Source: DASUPK01 sp963695675
GTDB taxonomy: Bacteria; Actinomycetota; Thermoleophilia; Solirubrobacterales; 70-9
Direction of reading: 5' to 3'
Length of the DNA stretch: 64,000 nucleotides
Assembly: GCA_963695675.1 (NCBI GenBank)
Contig: CAVOGY010000007.1
Span: 1-64,000 of the forward strand
Part shown: positions 40,344 to 47,961 of the stretch, one piece after another
How the letters are laid out: every line of letters begins with the position of its first letter
How positions within the stretch are numbered: the first letter of the stretch is position 1
Program-made: the position numbers and the translations under genes
The notes under the pieces: generated by a model
Database searches by the model: none
What the model saw: only the letters and a program-made list of their open reading frames with translations
What the model was told of the DNA's origin: nothing

Positions 40344-41716
40344 GACCGGACCAGCCCCAGCACCTCGTCTCGCTTTGCCTCCATGTCCTCACGGGAGACG
40401 AGCGATTCGAGGTTGAGGCGCAGAAGGGGCTCGGTGTTCGATGGGCGCACGTTGAAGTGCCAGTCCGGGTAGTCCACCGAGACCCCGTCCAGCCAGCTGA
40501 TCTCTCCGTCGGTGTAGCGCTCCACGATCTGTCGCATCTTTCCTTCCTGGTCCTCGACCTCGGAGTTGATCTCGCCGGAGATGAAGTAGCGAGATCGGAA
40601 ACCCGCGATCAGCTCGGAGAGCGGGCGCGCCTCGCGCGAGACCAGCTCGAGCATGTGCAGCGCCGGTAGCGTCCCGGAGTCGGCGCAGTAGAAGTCGCGG
40701 AAGTAATAGTGGCCGGAGACCTCGCCGCCGAACGCCGCCCCGGTCTCGCGCATGCGGATCTTGAAGAAGGCGTGGCCGACGCGGCTCAGGGCTGACTTGC
40801 CTCCGACGGCCGCGACGGTGTCGGGAACGGCTCGACTGGAGCGCGGGTCGTAAAGGATGGTCGCACCGGGCTGCTTGGCGAGGACGGCGCGGGCCAGGAG
40901 CGCGCAGACGAAGTCGCCGTCGCAGAAGACGCCGTCCGAGTCGAGGAAGAAGCAGCGGTCGGCGTCTCCGTCCCAGGCGATCGCCAGGTCGACCGGTTCC
41001 TGCTTGACGTGCTCGACGATCAGGCGGCGGTTCTCCTCCAGCAGAGGGTTCGGCCCCGCATCGGGAAAGTCGCCGTTGGGCTCCCAGCGAGACGTTGTTA
41101 CTTCGAGGTTGAGCCGCTCGAGCAGCGGGCCGACCATCGGGCCGGCCATGCCGTCGCTTCCATCGGCCAGGACCCGCAGGGGGCCGATCGCGTCATCATC
41201 GGCGATCGACAGCATGTGCTCGTGGAAGTCGGGGTAAATGTCGATCTCCTCCACCGAGCCGCCGCCCGGGGGGTCTGGCAGGCCCGCCTCGATCTCCGCC
41301 CGGACGTCTTGGATCCCGGCGTCACCCGAGAGCGCCAGGGCACCCTCCCTGAACAGTTTCACCCCGGTGTATGCCCTGGGGTTGTGCGAGGCGGTGACCA
41401 TCGCGCCGCCGTCGAGCTCGCGAGACCCGACCAGGAAGTAGCTCATCTCGGTGGCGATCTGGCCGGCGTCAATCACGGTGACGCCCTCCTCGACCAGACC
41501 GGTGCGGACCGCCGCGGACATCTCAGGCGCGCTCAGCCGCATGTCGCGGCCCAACCCGACTCGGAGCTCAGAGGCAACCTTGCCGCGCAGCCGGGCCAGC
41601 ACGCGGGCGAACGCTCGGCCGATCAGGTGCGCGGTGGCGGCGTCGATCTCCTCGCCGTAGATCCCACGGATGTCGTAGGCCTTGAAGATCGTGGCGGGCG
41701 GAGCGGTGATCGCCAT
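40340..41716 (-). CDS. manB: Phosphomannomutase/phosphoglucomutase
   Basis: 458 residues. FKAYDIRGIYGEEIDAATAH, the catalytic phosphoserine loop GGAMVTASHNPRAYTGVKLF, the metal loop AWDGDADRCFFLDSDG, the sugar loop FGGEVSGHYYFRDFYCADSG, and the phosphate-binding RPSNTEPLLRLNLE. It interconverts hexose 1- and 6-phosphates for cell-envelope sugars. Belongs to a minus-strand run with a HIT protein upstream and an MBL hydrolase downstream. Confidence 0.93.
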   Translation of the reverse strand: MAITAPPATIFKAYDIRGIYGEEIDAATAHLIGRAFARVLARLRGKVASELRVGLGRDMRLSAPEMSAAVRTGLVEEGVTVIDAGQIATEMSYFLVGSRELDGGAMVTASHNPRAYTGVKLFREGALALSGDAGIQDVRAEIEAGLPDPPGGGSVEEIDIYPDFHEHMLSIADDDAIGPLRVLADGSDGMAGPMVGPLLERLNLEVTTSRWEPNGDFPDAGPNPLLEENRRLIVEHVKQEPVDLAIAWDGDADRCFFLDSDGVFCDGDFVCALLARAVLAKQPGATILYDPRSSRAVPDTVAAVGGKSALSRVGHAFFKIRMRETGAAFGGEVSGHYYFRDFYCADSGTLPALHMLELVSREARPLSELIAGFRSRYFISGEINSEVEDQEGKMRQIVERYTDGEISWLDGVSVDYPDWHFNVRPSNTEPLLRLNLESLVSREDMEAKRDEVLGLVRS

Positions 41717-41718
41717 GA

Positions 41719-42210
41719 TCAGCCGAACGCCCCCCGCACCGTCTCGTAGCTGTCCTCGAGGGTTTGGTTCATTACCCGGGTGTCGCCGAGGACTGGCATG
41801 AAGTTGGTGTCACCGCCCCAGCGCGGGACGACGTGCATGTGGATGTGGTACTCGACGCCCGCTCCGGCTACCCGCCCCTGGTTGAAGCCGACGTTGTAGC
41901 CATGAGGGGAGTAGCTCGTCTCGAGGGCGGCGATGCCGCGCTGGGCGAGCGACATCAACTCCCCGACCGTCTCGGTGTCGAGTTCCTGGAGGGTCGCGAC
42001 GTGCTCATACGGCGCCACCATCAGGTGGCCGTTCGTGTACGGATACTTGTTGAGGATCACGAAGCAGCGTTCGCCTCGGTCGACGATCAGGTTCTCGGCG
42101 TCGTGCTCCGGCCCCTCCTCGACGCCGGCGCAGAAGATGCACTCGCTCTCGTTGTCCTTGGAGGCGTCCTTCACATACTCGAGCCGCCACGGGGCCCAGA
42201 TGCGTTCCAC
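41719..42210 (-). CDS. HIT family hydrolase (diadenosine tetraphosphate phosphorylase-like)
   Basis: 163 residues from the GTG at 42210 (VERIWAPWRLEYVKDASKDN). FCAGVEEGPEHDAENLIVDR, CFVILNKYPYTNGHLMVAPY, GYNVGFNQGRVAGAGVEYHI and the triad HIHMHVVPRWGGDTNFMPVL place it in the HIT branch resembling AP4A phosphorylase/hydrolase. TACGAT lies about 8 bases before the GTG, so it is probably leaderless. It leads the run that contains the phosphomannomutase and the MBL protein. Confidence 0.92.
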   Translation of the reverse strand: MERIWAPWRLEYVKDASKDNESECIFCAGVEEGPEHDAENLIVDRGERCFVILNKYPYTNGHLMVAPYEHVATLQELDTETVGELMSLAQRGIAALETSYSPHGYNVGFNQGRVAGAGVEYHIHMHVVPRWGGDTNFMPVLGDTRVMNQTLEDSYETVRGAFG

Positions 42211-42224
42211 ACCCACGCATCGTA

Positions 42225-42294
42225 TTGGCGGCTTCGCCAAATCGCCGGGGCCGCAAGCGCCGCTCGCTACATCTGTCGCGGCTGCTTCGCAGCC
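42225..42294. repeat. Cluster of small palindromes between HIT and corA
   Basis: TTGGCG-GCTT-CGCCAA (42225-42240) and GGCTGC-TTC-GCAGCC (42280-42294) are two perfect 6-bp hairpins in the 113-base gap, followed by CCTCCGAAACGGGG. The TTCG-type loops resemble the dispersed hairpin repeats seen elsewhere. They may also serve as the corA terminator, though no U-run follows. Confidence 0.4.
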
Positions 42295-42323
42295 CCTCCG
42301 AAACGGGGAGCGGCTGGCGGCCC

Positions 42324-43340
42324 CTACAGCCAGCCTCGCCGGCGGAAGTAGGTGACCATGCCGATCAGCAGTGCCACCATGGCCGCCGCAATGATCCAAA
42401 AGGCAGTCGTGTCGCCTTCCCCCGGGACGCCTACGTTCATGCCCCAGATGCTCGCCACGAGGGTGAGCGGGAGGACGATGACGCTGATTGAGGTGAGCAC
42501 GCGCAGGATGTCGTTGACCCTGTGCGAGATCACCGACTCGTTCGTGTCCTCGAGCGCCTCGACCACCTCCTTGTCGTTCTCGAGCATGTCCCAGATCCGC
42601 TCGTTGGCGTCGACGATGTCGTCGAAGTAGATCTCCAGATCCATGTCGGGGGAGAGGTAGCGCTCCTTGACCCGCTCCAGGTCGCGCAGCACGGGACGCT
42701 GCGGACGGATCACCTTGCGGAAGTTGATGATCTCCTGCTTCACGTTGGAGATGTCGCGCACTATTTCCTCCGAGCGCCCCTCGAAGATCTCCTCCTCGAG
42801 CACGTCCAGCTTGTTGCCGATCTTGCGCAGCATCGGGAAGCAGTAGTCGAAGCTGTCGTCGACGACCCGGTAGAGCAGGTAGCCCGACCCGCGGCTGAAG
42901 AGCTGATCGCGGAGCTCCTCCTTCTGGCGGCAGCGCTCGAACAGGTACTCGACCGGCTGCACCGGCTGGTTCGGGATGGTGATCAGGAAACCCGGCCCCA
43001 CGAAGATGTCGAGCTCTCCCGCGTTGAGCCGCCCGACGGAGCGGTCGAAGACCGGGAACTGAAGGACGATGAACAGGTAGTCGTCGTAGAGGTCGATCTT
43101 CGGCCGCTGGTTACGGGAGAGGACGTCCTCGTAGTCGAGCGCGTGAAATTCGAAGTTCTCCTCGAGCCAGGCCTGCTCGAGTGCACCGGGTTCCTCGATC
43201 TTCACCCAGCGAAGGCCCTCGGCCGCGATCTCCTCGACCTTGGGCGCCTGCGGCTCAGGCGGAAGGGGCGCGACGAGCTCGTCGGCGCGGGTCCTGCGCA
43301 GTCTGGGGCGAGGGAGGTTCGGCATCTTCCGCACCACCAT
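42324..43340 (-). CDS. corA: CorA-family divalent metal transporter
   Basis: 338 residues. A large cytosolic N-terminus (EIAAEGLRWVKIEEPGALEQ, FHALDYEDVLSRNQRPKIDL, YLFIVLQFPVFDR) precedes a long helix and two transmembrane segments at about 280-302 and 312-330, with the signature LVASIWGMNVGVPGEG between them. CorA pentamers move Mg2+ or Co2+ through the membrane. A dispersed palindromic repeat (43344-43372) lies directly before the start codon. Confidence 0.95.
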   Translation of the reverse strand: MVVRKMPNLPRPRLRRTRADELVAPLPPEPQAPKVEEIAAEGLRWVKIEEPGALEQAWLEENFEFHALDYEDVLSRNQRPKIDLYDDYLFIVLQFPVFDRSVGRLNAGELDIFVGPGFLITIPNQPVQPVEYLFERCRQKEELRDQLFSRGSGYLLYRVVDDSFDYCFPMLRKIGNKLDVLEEEIFEGRSEEIVRDISNVKQEIINFRKVIRPQRPVLRDLERVKERYLSPDMDLEIYFDDIVDANERIWDMLENDKEVVEALEDTNESVISHRVNDILRVLTSISVIVLPLTLVASIWGMNVGVPGEGDTTAFWIIAAAMVALLIGMVTYFRRRGWL

Positions 43341-43343
43341 CAG

Positions 43344-43372
43344 ACGGGTTGCTCCTTGCGGAGCACCCTCGC
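43344..43372. repeat. Dispersed palindromic repeat, copy 2 (upstream of corA)
   Basis: ACGGGTTGCTCC-TTGC-GGAGCACCCTCGC, the most compact copy: the GGTGCTCC-like arms pair with GGAGCACC. It lies 3 bases from the corA start codon on the minus strand, where the hairpin could cover the ribosome binding site. Confidence 0.65.
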
Positions 43373-43480
43373 GTCATCGTCGCTTCCATTTCCATGGCTA
43401 GTCCACTGTACTGCGAGGATGATTCGTCGGCGCACGTCCGTGCCCGGATTTGCGCATGAAATGGGGATTCCGGGCGTTGC

Positions 43481-43486
43481 TATATT
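43481..43486 (+). promoter_or_regulatory. -10 element of the riboswitch-controlled thrC transcript
   Basis: TATATT lies 18 bases before the first base of the SAM aptamer, a natural place for transcription to start just upstream of P1. Confidence 0.5.
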
Positions 43487-43503
43487 CCTTCAGCACATAA
43501 GCA

Positions 43504-43625
43504 CCACATCAAGAGGGGTGGAGGGACTGGCCCGATGAAGCCCCGGCAACCCCCTCGGACCTGGTCCGAGGAAGGTGCCAAGTCCAGCAGGTGCCCGTTT
43601 TCGACGTAGGGCCTGGAAGATGTGG
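43504..43625 (+). ncRNA. SAM-I (S-box) riboswitch aptamer
   Basis: P1 is a perfect 7-bp helix, CCACATC (43504-43510) with GATGTGG (43619-43625). The core is unmistakable: AAGAGGGGTGGAGGGACTGG, CCCGATGAAGCCCCGGCAAC, then P3 (CCTCGGACC/GGTCCGAGG), AAGGTGCCAAGTCCAGCAGG and GGAAGATG, all at the conserved S-box positions. It binds S-adenosylmethionine. A terminator follows at 43644, so SAM binding should turn the downstream gene off. Confidence 0.95.
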
Positions 43626-43643
43626 GAAGAGCGCTCCAATTGG

Positions 43644-43678
43644 AACCTCCGCCCACTGCAGACCAGGCGGAGGTTTTT
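43644..43678 (+). terminator. Riboswitch expression-platform terminator
   Basis: AACCTCCGCC (43644-43653) pairs perfectly with GGCGGAGGTT (43666-43675), followed by TTTTT. GTGGG from the 3' arm of P1 (43622-43626) can pair with CCCAC in the loop/5' arm (43652-43656), a plausible antiterminator: with no SAM, P1 opens and the terminator is disrupted. Confidence 0.85.
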
Positions 43679-43692
43679 GCGTAGAGGTGCTC

Positions 43693-44925
43693 GTGGCAGT
43701 CGAATCGCTGAAATGCAAGGAGTGCGGAGCGAGCTATCCGCTCGACGCCCGGTTCGTCTGCGAGCAGTGTTTCGGGCCACTCGAGGTCGCCTATGACTTC
43801 TCGCACCTCGACCCAGCCGAGGCGCGTCGGAAGATCCAGGCCGGGTCGCGCGGCATCTGGCGGTATTCGGACTTCCTGCCCTTCGAGAAGCGGCCCGGCG
43901 ATCCGCTCGAGCCCGGGCTGACGCCGCTGATTCGTGCCGATCGTCTCGCCGAGAGGCTCGGGCTGGGCGAGCTCTGGATCAAGAACGACGCGGCAAACCC
44001 GACACACTCCTTCAAGGACCGCGTCGTCGCCGTGGCCGTTGCGAAGGCGAAGGAGCTCGGCTTCGAGACCGTCGCCTGCGCGTCGACCGGGAACCTCGCC
44101 AATGCCGTCGCGGCCCACTCGGCGGCCGCCGGTCTCGACTCCTACGTCTTCGTCCCCGCCGACCTCGAGGAGCAGAAGCTGCTCGCCACCGGGATCTACG
44201 GCACGAACCTGGTCGGCATCCGAGGCACCTACGACGACGTCAACCGGCTCTGTACGGAGCTCAGCCAGGCCCACCCCTGGGCCTTCGTCAACGTCAACCT
44301 GCGGCCCTACTACTCGGAGGGCTCGAAGACGCTGGCGTTCGAGACGATCGAGCAGCTCGGATGGGGCCTGCCCGACCGGGTCGTCGCCCCGATCGCCTCG
44401 GGCTCGCTCTTCACCAAGCTCGCCAAAGGCATGACGGACTGGCTGGAGATGGGGCTGGTCGAGGGCGATCTGCCGGTCTTCTGCGGCGCGCAGGCGGAGG
44501 GCTGCTCGCCCGTGGCGACCGCGTTCGCCGAGGGCTGGGACGTCTGCAAGCCGCAGCGGCCCGACACGATCGCCAAGAGCCTGGCGATCGGCGATCCCGC
44601 GGACGGCCCCTACGCGCTCGACCTGGCGCGGAGCACAGGCGGCGTCATCGAGTCCGTCACCGACGAGGAGATCCGCGACGGCATCCGGCTGCTCGCCGAG
44701 ACGACCGGCGTGTTCACCGAGACGGCCGGCGGAGTGACGATCGGCGTACTCGCGAAGCTCGCCGAGACGGGCGAGATCGGATCGGATGAGCGCGTCGTCG
44801 CCTATATCACCGGCGAGGGGCTTAAGACCCTCGACGCCGTGCGCGAGTCGTTCCGGATGCACGAGATCGAGCCCACGATCGACGCCTTCGACGCGGAGTT
44901 CCGGGGCGCTGAAGTCTCGGCGTAA
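43693..44925 (+). CDS. thrC: Threonine-synthase-like PLP enzyme (possible homocysteine-forming enzyme), SAM-riboswitch controlled
   Basis: 410 residues from the GTG at 43693 (AGAGGTG 4 bases before). An N-terminal zinc ribbon (LKCKECGASYPLDARFVCEQ, C at 7, 10, 24, 27) is typical of this ThrC branch. The PLP-binding Lys is in NPTHSFKDRVVAVA, the phosphate loop in ACASTGNLANAVAAH, and YYSEGSKTLAFETIEQLGWG follows. Fold II threonine synthase turns O-phosphohomoserine into threonine. Here a SAM riboswitch represses it and a MoaD-like sulfur carrier follows, the genetic company of a methionine/cysteine enzyme. Both readings start from the same substrate; threonine synthesis remains the default family assignment. 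Confidence 0.85.
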   Translation: MAVESLKCKECGASYPLDARFVCEQCFGPLEVAYDFSHLDPAEARRKIQAGSRGIWRYSDFLPFEKRPGDPLEPGLTPLIRADRLAERLGLGELWIKNDAANPTHSFKDRVVAVAVAKAKELGFETVACASTGNLANAVAAHSAAAGLDSYVFVPADLEEQKLLATGIYGTNLVGIRGTYDDVNRLCTELSQAHPWAFVNVNLRPYYSEGSKTLAFETIEQLGWGLPDRVVAPIASGSLFTKLAKGMTDWLEMGLVEGDLPVFCGAQAEGCSPVATAFAEGWDVCKPQRPDTIAKSLAIGDPADGPYALDLARSTGGVIESVTDEEIRDGIRLLAETTGVFTETAGGVTIGVLAKLAETGEIGSDERVVAYITGEGLKTLDAVRESFRMHEIEPTIDAFDAEFRGAEVSA

Positions 44926-44969
44926 CGGTGCTGTGGTGGGCCAGCGATGACTAAGATCACCGCCCGACG

Positions 44970-45242
44970 ATGAGCATCACCGTGAAGATCCCGGCGCAGC
45001 TCCGTGCCGCCACCGGCGGGGAGGGAGAACTCGAGGTTGAGGGGTCCACCGTGGGCGAGGCACTGGACGCCGTGTTCGACCAGCACGACGGGCTCCGCGA
45101 GCGGATCACCCAGGACGGCGACCTGCGCCGCTTCGTCAACGTCTACGTCTCAGGTGAGGACATCCGCTTCCAGGACGGCCTCGACACAGCCGTCTCAGAC
45201 GGCGACGAGGTGACGATCCTGCCGGCCGTCGCCGGCGGCTGA
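44970..45242 (+). CDS. MoaD/ThiS-like sulfur-carrier protein ending in Gly-Gly
   Basis: 90 residues with the ubiquitin-like beta-grasp fold: MSITVKIPAQLRAATGGEGE, LEVEGSTVGEALDAVFDQHD, RRFVNVYVSGEDIRFQDGLD, and the C-terminus DEVTILPAVAGG. The terminal Gly-Gly is needed for thiocarboxylation or conjugation (MoaD, CysO, HcyS, SAMP). It lies 44 bases after the ThrC-like gene; TAAGAT 12 bases before the ATG may be a second promoter. Mycobacterial CysO and Wolinella HcyS pair with PLP enzymes in cysteine or homocysteine synthesis. Confidence 0.9.
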   Translation: MSITVKIPAQLRAATGGEGELEVEGSTVGEALDAVFDQHDGLRERITQDGDLRRFVNVYVSGEDIRFQDGLDTAVSDGDEVTILPAVAGG

Positions 45243-45263
45243 CCGTCGCAACCGGATCACGCT

Positions 45264-45767
45264 GTGGATGCGTCACTGACCACGATGCGCCACAAGCTCA
45301 CCCCGTGCGCCGTCAGAGCAGCGACGATGCTCGCGATTGCGGCGATCGGCCTGCTGCCGGCGAGCGCCGAGGGCGGCAAGCACCGCCACAAGCCCGCCGG
45401 AGTCAAGGGGGTCGTGCTCAACTCGACGTGCCCCGGACCCTGTACCGAGCCGCCACCTCCGTCGCCTCCTTACACCGGCCCGGTCACGGTAACCGTGCGC
45501 CGGGCGAGCGATGGCAGCTTGGTCGCAAGCCGCGATACAAGCGACGGCCACTTCAGGATCAGGGTGAAGCGGGGCCTGTATGACGTCAGCTCGGTCCCCC
45601 CGAACCCGCCGTCCTGCCCGCCGCAGCAGCTCTGCCCCGCCCAGGGCGGCAACCAGCGCGTGGCGATGATCGTCCCCTGCCTAACCGGCGAGACCAAGCG
45701 CGTCCAGATCCGCCGCCACCGCTTCACCTATGTCGAGCTCCACGTGCAGAACGTCTGCATCGTGTGA
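45264..45767 (+). CDS. Secreted hypothetical protein with carboxypeptidase-regulatory-like fold
   Basis: 167 residues from a GTG (or 160 from the ATG at 45285). A signal peptide (AVRAATMLAIAAIGLLPASA) precedes HRHKPAGVKGVVLNSTCPGP, a Pro-rich loop (CTEPPPPSPPYTGP), and beta strands VTVTVRRASDGSLVASRDTS, GHFRIRVKRGLYDVSSVPPN. This resembles secreted CarboxypepD_reg/SdrD-B-like modules. Six Cys residues are present (CPGPC, CPPQQLC, CLTGE, NVCIV), probably in disulfides. Function is unknown. Confidence 0.75.
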   Translation: MDASLTTMRHKLTPCAVRAATMLAIAAIGLLPASAEGGKHRHKPAGVKGVVLNSTCPGPCTEPPPPSPPYTGPVTVTVRRASDGSLVASRDTSDGHFRIRVKRGLYDVSSVPPNPPSCPPQQLCPAQGGNQRVAMIVPCLTGETKRVQIRRHRFTYVELHVQNVCIV

Positions 45768-46128
45768 TCAGAGTCGAACTCTCTCGGTCGGGGTGCGCGA
45801 GTAGGGCAGGAGCGCCGGCTTCGATGAGAAGCGGCACCTTGGGGAGACGGTGCCAGGTTTTACCGCCCACGAACAGCAGTCCGTGCCGTCCGGGGCGGAA
45901 GGCGCCTGCCCCGCATCGCGGAGCCCTGCCCATAGTCCGCGCTGCTCGGGTAACGCCTCTTCCCTGATGTACCCGTGTTCCCGCTGGTCACTCATTCAGA
46001 GCGACCGACACGGCGTGCTCGGGCGCGAAACCCGTCACATGCACCGCTAGAGCGCCGAGCACCAAGATCCAAGCAGCGCGGCTTCCATTCAAAGCAGAGC
46101 GCGTCGTACCAGGGAGAGGTGCAGTAAG
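45768..46128. other. Gene-free gap of about 360 bases
   Basis: Short open frames on both strands lack recognisable families, ribosome binding sites and consistent codon use. I see no convincing gene, RNA or repeat here. The tRNA-Arg gene begins at its right end. Confidence 0.5.
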
Positions 46129-46201
46129 CGCGCCCGGCAGGATTCGAACCTGCGACCTACTGCTCCGGAGGCAGTCGCTCTATCCCCTGAGCTACGGGCG
46201 C
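46129..46201 (-). tRNA. tRNA-Arg(CCG)
   Basis: A 73-base cloverleaf on the minus strand. The acceptor stem GCGCCCG/CGGGCGC, the D arm GCTC...GAGC, the anticodon stem ACTGC/GCAGT with loop CTCCGGA (anticodon CCG, reading CGG), a 5-base variable loop and the T arm GCAGG-TTCGAAT-CCTGC all pair. CCA is not encoded. RNase Z, the enzyme that trims tRNA 3' ends lacking CCA, is encoded right next to it on the other strand. Confidence 0.95.
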
Positions 46202-46214
46202 GGGATCCCAAGTT

Positions 46215-46220
46215 TAGGCT
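46215..46220 (+). promoter_or_regulatory. -10 element of rnz (leaderless)
   Basis: TAGGCT ends 9 bases before the ATG at 46230, next to the tRNA 5' end on the other strand. Confidence 0.4.
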
Positions 46221-46229
46221 TGGCGGGCC

Positions 46230-47216
46230 ATGGATCTCTCGGTGGTCTTTCTCGGCACCGGCGGCTCCGTGCCCTCGGCGCGGAGGGCGACGGCGTGCGT
46301 GCTGATCAGGTCCGGGGGCGCGCGCATCCTCGTCGACGCGGGGGAGGGCGCCCAGCGCCAGATGATCAACTCGACCGGTCTCGTCCAGGTCGACGACATC
46401 TACATCACCCACTTCCACGCTGACCACTACCTCGGCCTGCCCGGTCTGCTCAAGACCTACGACCTGCTCGAACGGCGCGCACCGCTCCGGATCGCTGGTC
46501 CCCCGGGGCTCCATGCACTCTTCGAGGCGCTGCGGCGCATCTTCGGCAAGCTCCGCTACGAGGTCGAGCTGATCGAGCTCGGACCGGGTGAGGCCGTCGG
46601 GCACGACGGCTTCGAGATGCGCGGCTTCGCGGTCGAGCACCAGATGGCGGCGCTCGGCTATGCCTACGTTGAACCCGAGCGCCCCGGCCGCTTCGACGTC
46701 GCCGCCGCCCGCGGCCTCGGTATCACCGACGACCGCGACTTCGGCCGCCTGCAGCGGGGGGAGACGATCTTTGTGGACGGCTCCGAGGTGCGGCCGGATC
46801 AGGTGATGGGCGATCCCCGGCCGGGCCGGAAGGTGGTGATCACCGGGGACACCGGGCCATGCGAGATGACCCGAGTCGCAGCGCACGCCGCGCAGCTGCT
46901 CGTCCACGACGGCACCTTCGCGGTGGAGGAGTCGGCCCGGGCGGCGGAGACCGGCCATTCGACCGCCCGCGACGCCGCCCAGCTCGCGGCGGATGCCCAG
47001 GTCGCCATGCTGGCAATCGTCCACGTCTCTTCCCGCTACAACGTTTCGGCGGTTCTGAACGAAGCGCGCGCGACATTCCCCCACACGTTCGCGCCGCGCG
47101 ACTTCGACCTGGTCGAGATCCCCTTCCCGGAGCGCGGCGAGCCGCAGCTCGTTCAGGAGGGCGCCAGGCGGCGGCCCGAGCCGCAGGCCGAGCCCCTCCC
47201 GATTCCCGGCGACTAG
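46230..47216 (+). CDS. rnz: Ribonuclease Z (tRNA 3' endonuclease)
   Basis: 328 residues. MDLSVVFLGTGGSVPSARRA, the two-zinc motif YITHFHADHYLGLPGLLKTY, VVITGDTGPCEMTRVAAHAA, HDGTFAVEESARAAETGHST and a final VHVSSRYN match the RNase Z/ElaC branch of MBL proteins. It cuts pre-tRNA after the discriminator base so that CCA can be added, fitting the CCA-less tRNA-Arg next door. The proline-rich tail (RRRPEPQAEPLPIPGD) is an extra. Confidence 0.92.
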   Translation: MDLSVVFLGTGGSVPSARRATACVLIRSGGARILVDAGEGAQRQMINSTGLVQVDDIYITHFHADHYLGLPGLLKTYDLLERRAPLRIAGPPGLHALFEALRRIFGKLRYEVELIELGPGEAVGHDGFEMRGFAVEHQMAALGYAYVEPERPGRFDVAAARGLGITDDRDFGRLQRGETIFVDGSEVRPDQVMGDPRPGRKVVITGDTGPCEMTRVAAHAAQLLVHDGTFAVEESARAAETGHSTARDAAQLAADAQVAMLAIVHVSSRYNVSAVLNEARATFPHTFAPRDFDLVEIPFPERGEPQLVQEGARRRPEPQAEPLPIPGD

Positions 47217-47329
47217 GCCGAGGTCGCGAGCCCCGCGATCGCGACGGCGACGACGGGTGCTCGATCTTCCGCACAGCGAGATCATCGCGCGTTGCGGCTT
47301 CGCATCCCTTCGCGGTCTGGACGCGCTGC

Positions 47330-47335
47330 TACGCT
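47330..47335 (+). promoter_or_regulatory. -10 candidate of the pyr operon
   Basis: TACGCT lies 54 bases before the pyrR start and just ahead of the PyrR-binding element, leaving room for the leader RNA. A -35 is not clear. Confidence 0.4.
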
Positions 47336-47356
47336 GGCCGCGCAAGCCCCTTTAAC

Positions 47357-47376
47357 CCGGTCCGGTGAGGCCAGGA
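47357..47376 (+). promoter_or_regulatory. PyrR-binding RNA element overlapping the pyrR ribosome binding region
   Basis: GGTCCGGTGAGGCC (47359-47372) fits the PyrR-binding loop consensus ARUCCnGnGAGGYU, and the flanking bases CCCGG/CCAGG form a short stem. The Shine-Dalgarno AAGGAG follows at once. UMP-bound PyrR should therefore block translation of the operon's first gene directly, without needing an attenuator terminator. Confidence 0.7.
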
Positions 47377-47388
47377 AGGAGCACAGCG

Positions 47389-47961
47389 GTGAGCGACGAG
47401 AAGGTCGTGCTCGATCACGACGATCTGAGGCGGACGCTGGTCCGTATCGCCCACGAGATCGTCGAGAAGAACGACGAGTCGGATCAGCTGGCGCTGGTCG
47501 GCATCCATACGCGCGGGGCCGTCGTCTGCCGCCGCCTGCATGCGCTCGTCGGGGAGCTCTCGGGCGCCGACGTTCCCCTCGGCGACCTCGACATCTCCTT
47601 CTATCGGGACGACATCGAGCGCCGCGAACCGCGCGACGCTCCGGTCGTTCACGACTCCCACCTCGACTTCGACCTCACCGGCCGCACCGTCGTTCTGGTG
47701 GACGACGTGCTCTACACCGGTCGCACTGTGCGCGCCGCGATCGACGCGCTCTTCGACTATGGACGCCCAGCACGTGTCCAGCTGGCAGTGCTCGCCGACC
47801 GCGGCCACCGCGAGCTCCCCATCCGCCCGGACTACGTCGGCAAGAACCTCCCGACGGCGCCGGGGGAGCGGGTGAACGTCCGGCTCGAAGAGACGGACGG
47901 AGTCGATGAAGTGGCGATCACGCCTGCTGGGGCAACGGCGACAGCGAAGGAGGAGTCATGA
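47389..47961 (+). CDS. pyrR: PyrR, bifunctional pyr operon regulator/uracil phosphoribosyltransferase
   Basis: 190 residues from the GTG at 47389 (AAGGAGCACAGCG upstream). LRRTLVRIAHEIVEKNDESD, LALVGIHTRGAVVCRRLHAL, LGDLDISFYRDDIERREP and the PRPP loop TVVLVDDVLYTGRTVRAAID are typical. It binds the leader RNA when UMP is plentiful and also makes UMP from uracil. Its stop overlaps pyrB, opening an operon with almost no gaps. Confidence 0.95.
   Translation: MSDEKVVLDHDDLRRTLVRIAHEIVEKNDESDQLALVGIHTRGAVVCRRLHALVGELSGADVPLGDLDISFYRDDIERREPRDAPVVHDSHLDFDLTGRTVVLVDDVLYTGRTVRAAIDALFDYGRPARVQLAVLADRGHRELPIRPDYVGKNLPTAPGERVNVRLEETDGVDEVAITPAGATATAKEES

Noticed and set aside
45768..46128. Small open frames in the gap before tRNA-Arg
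   Set aside because: Short, no family, no ribosome binding site, inconsistent between strands.
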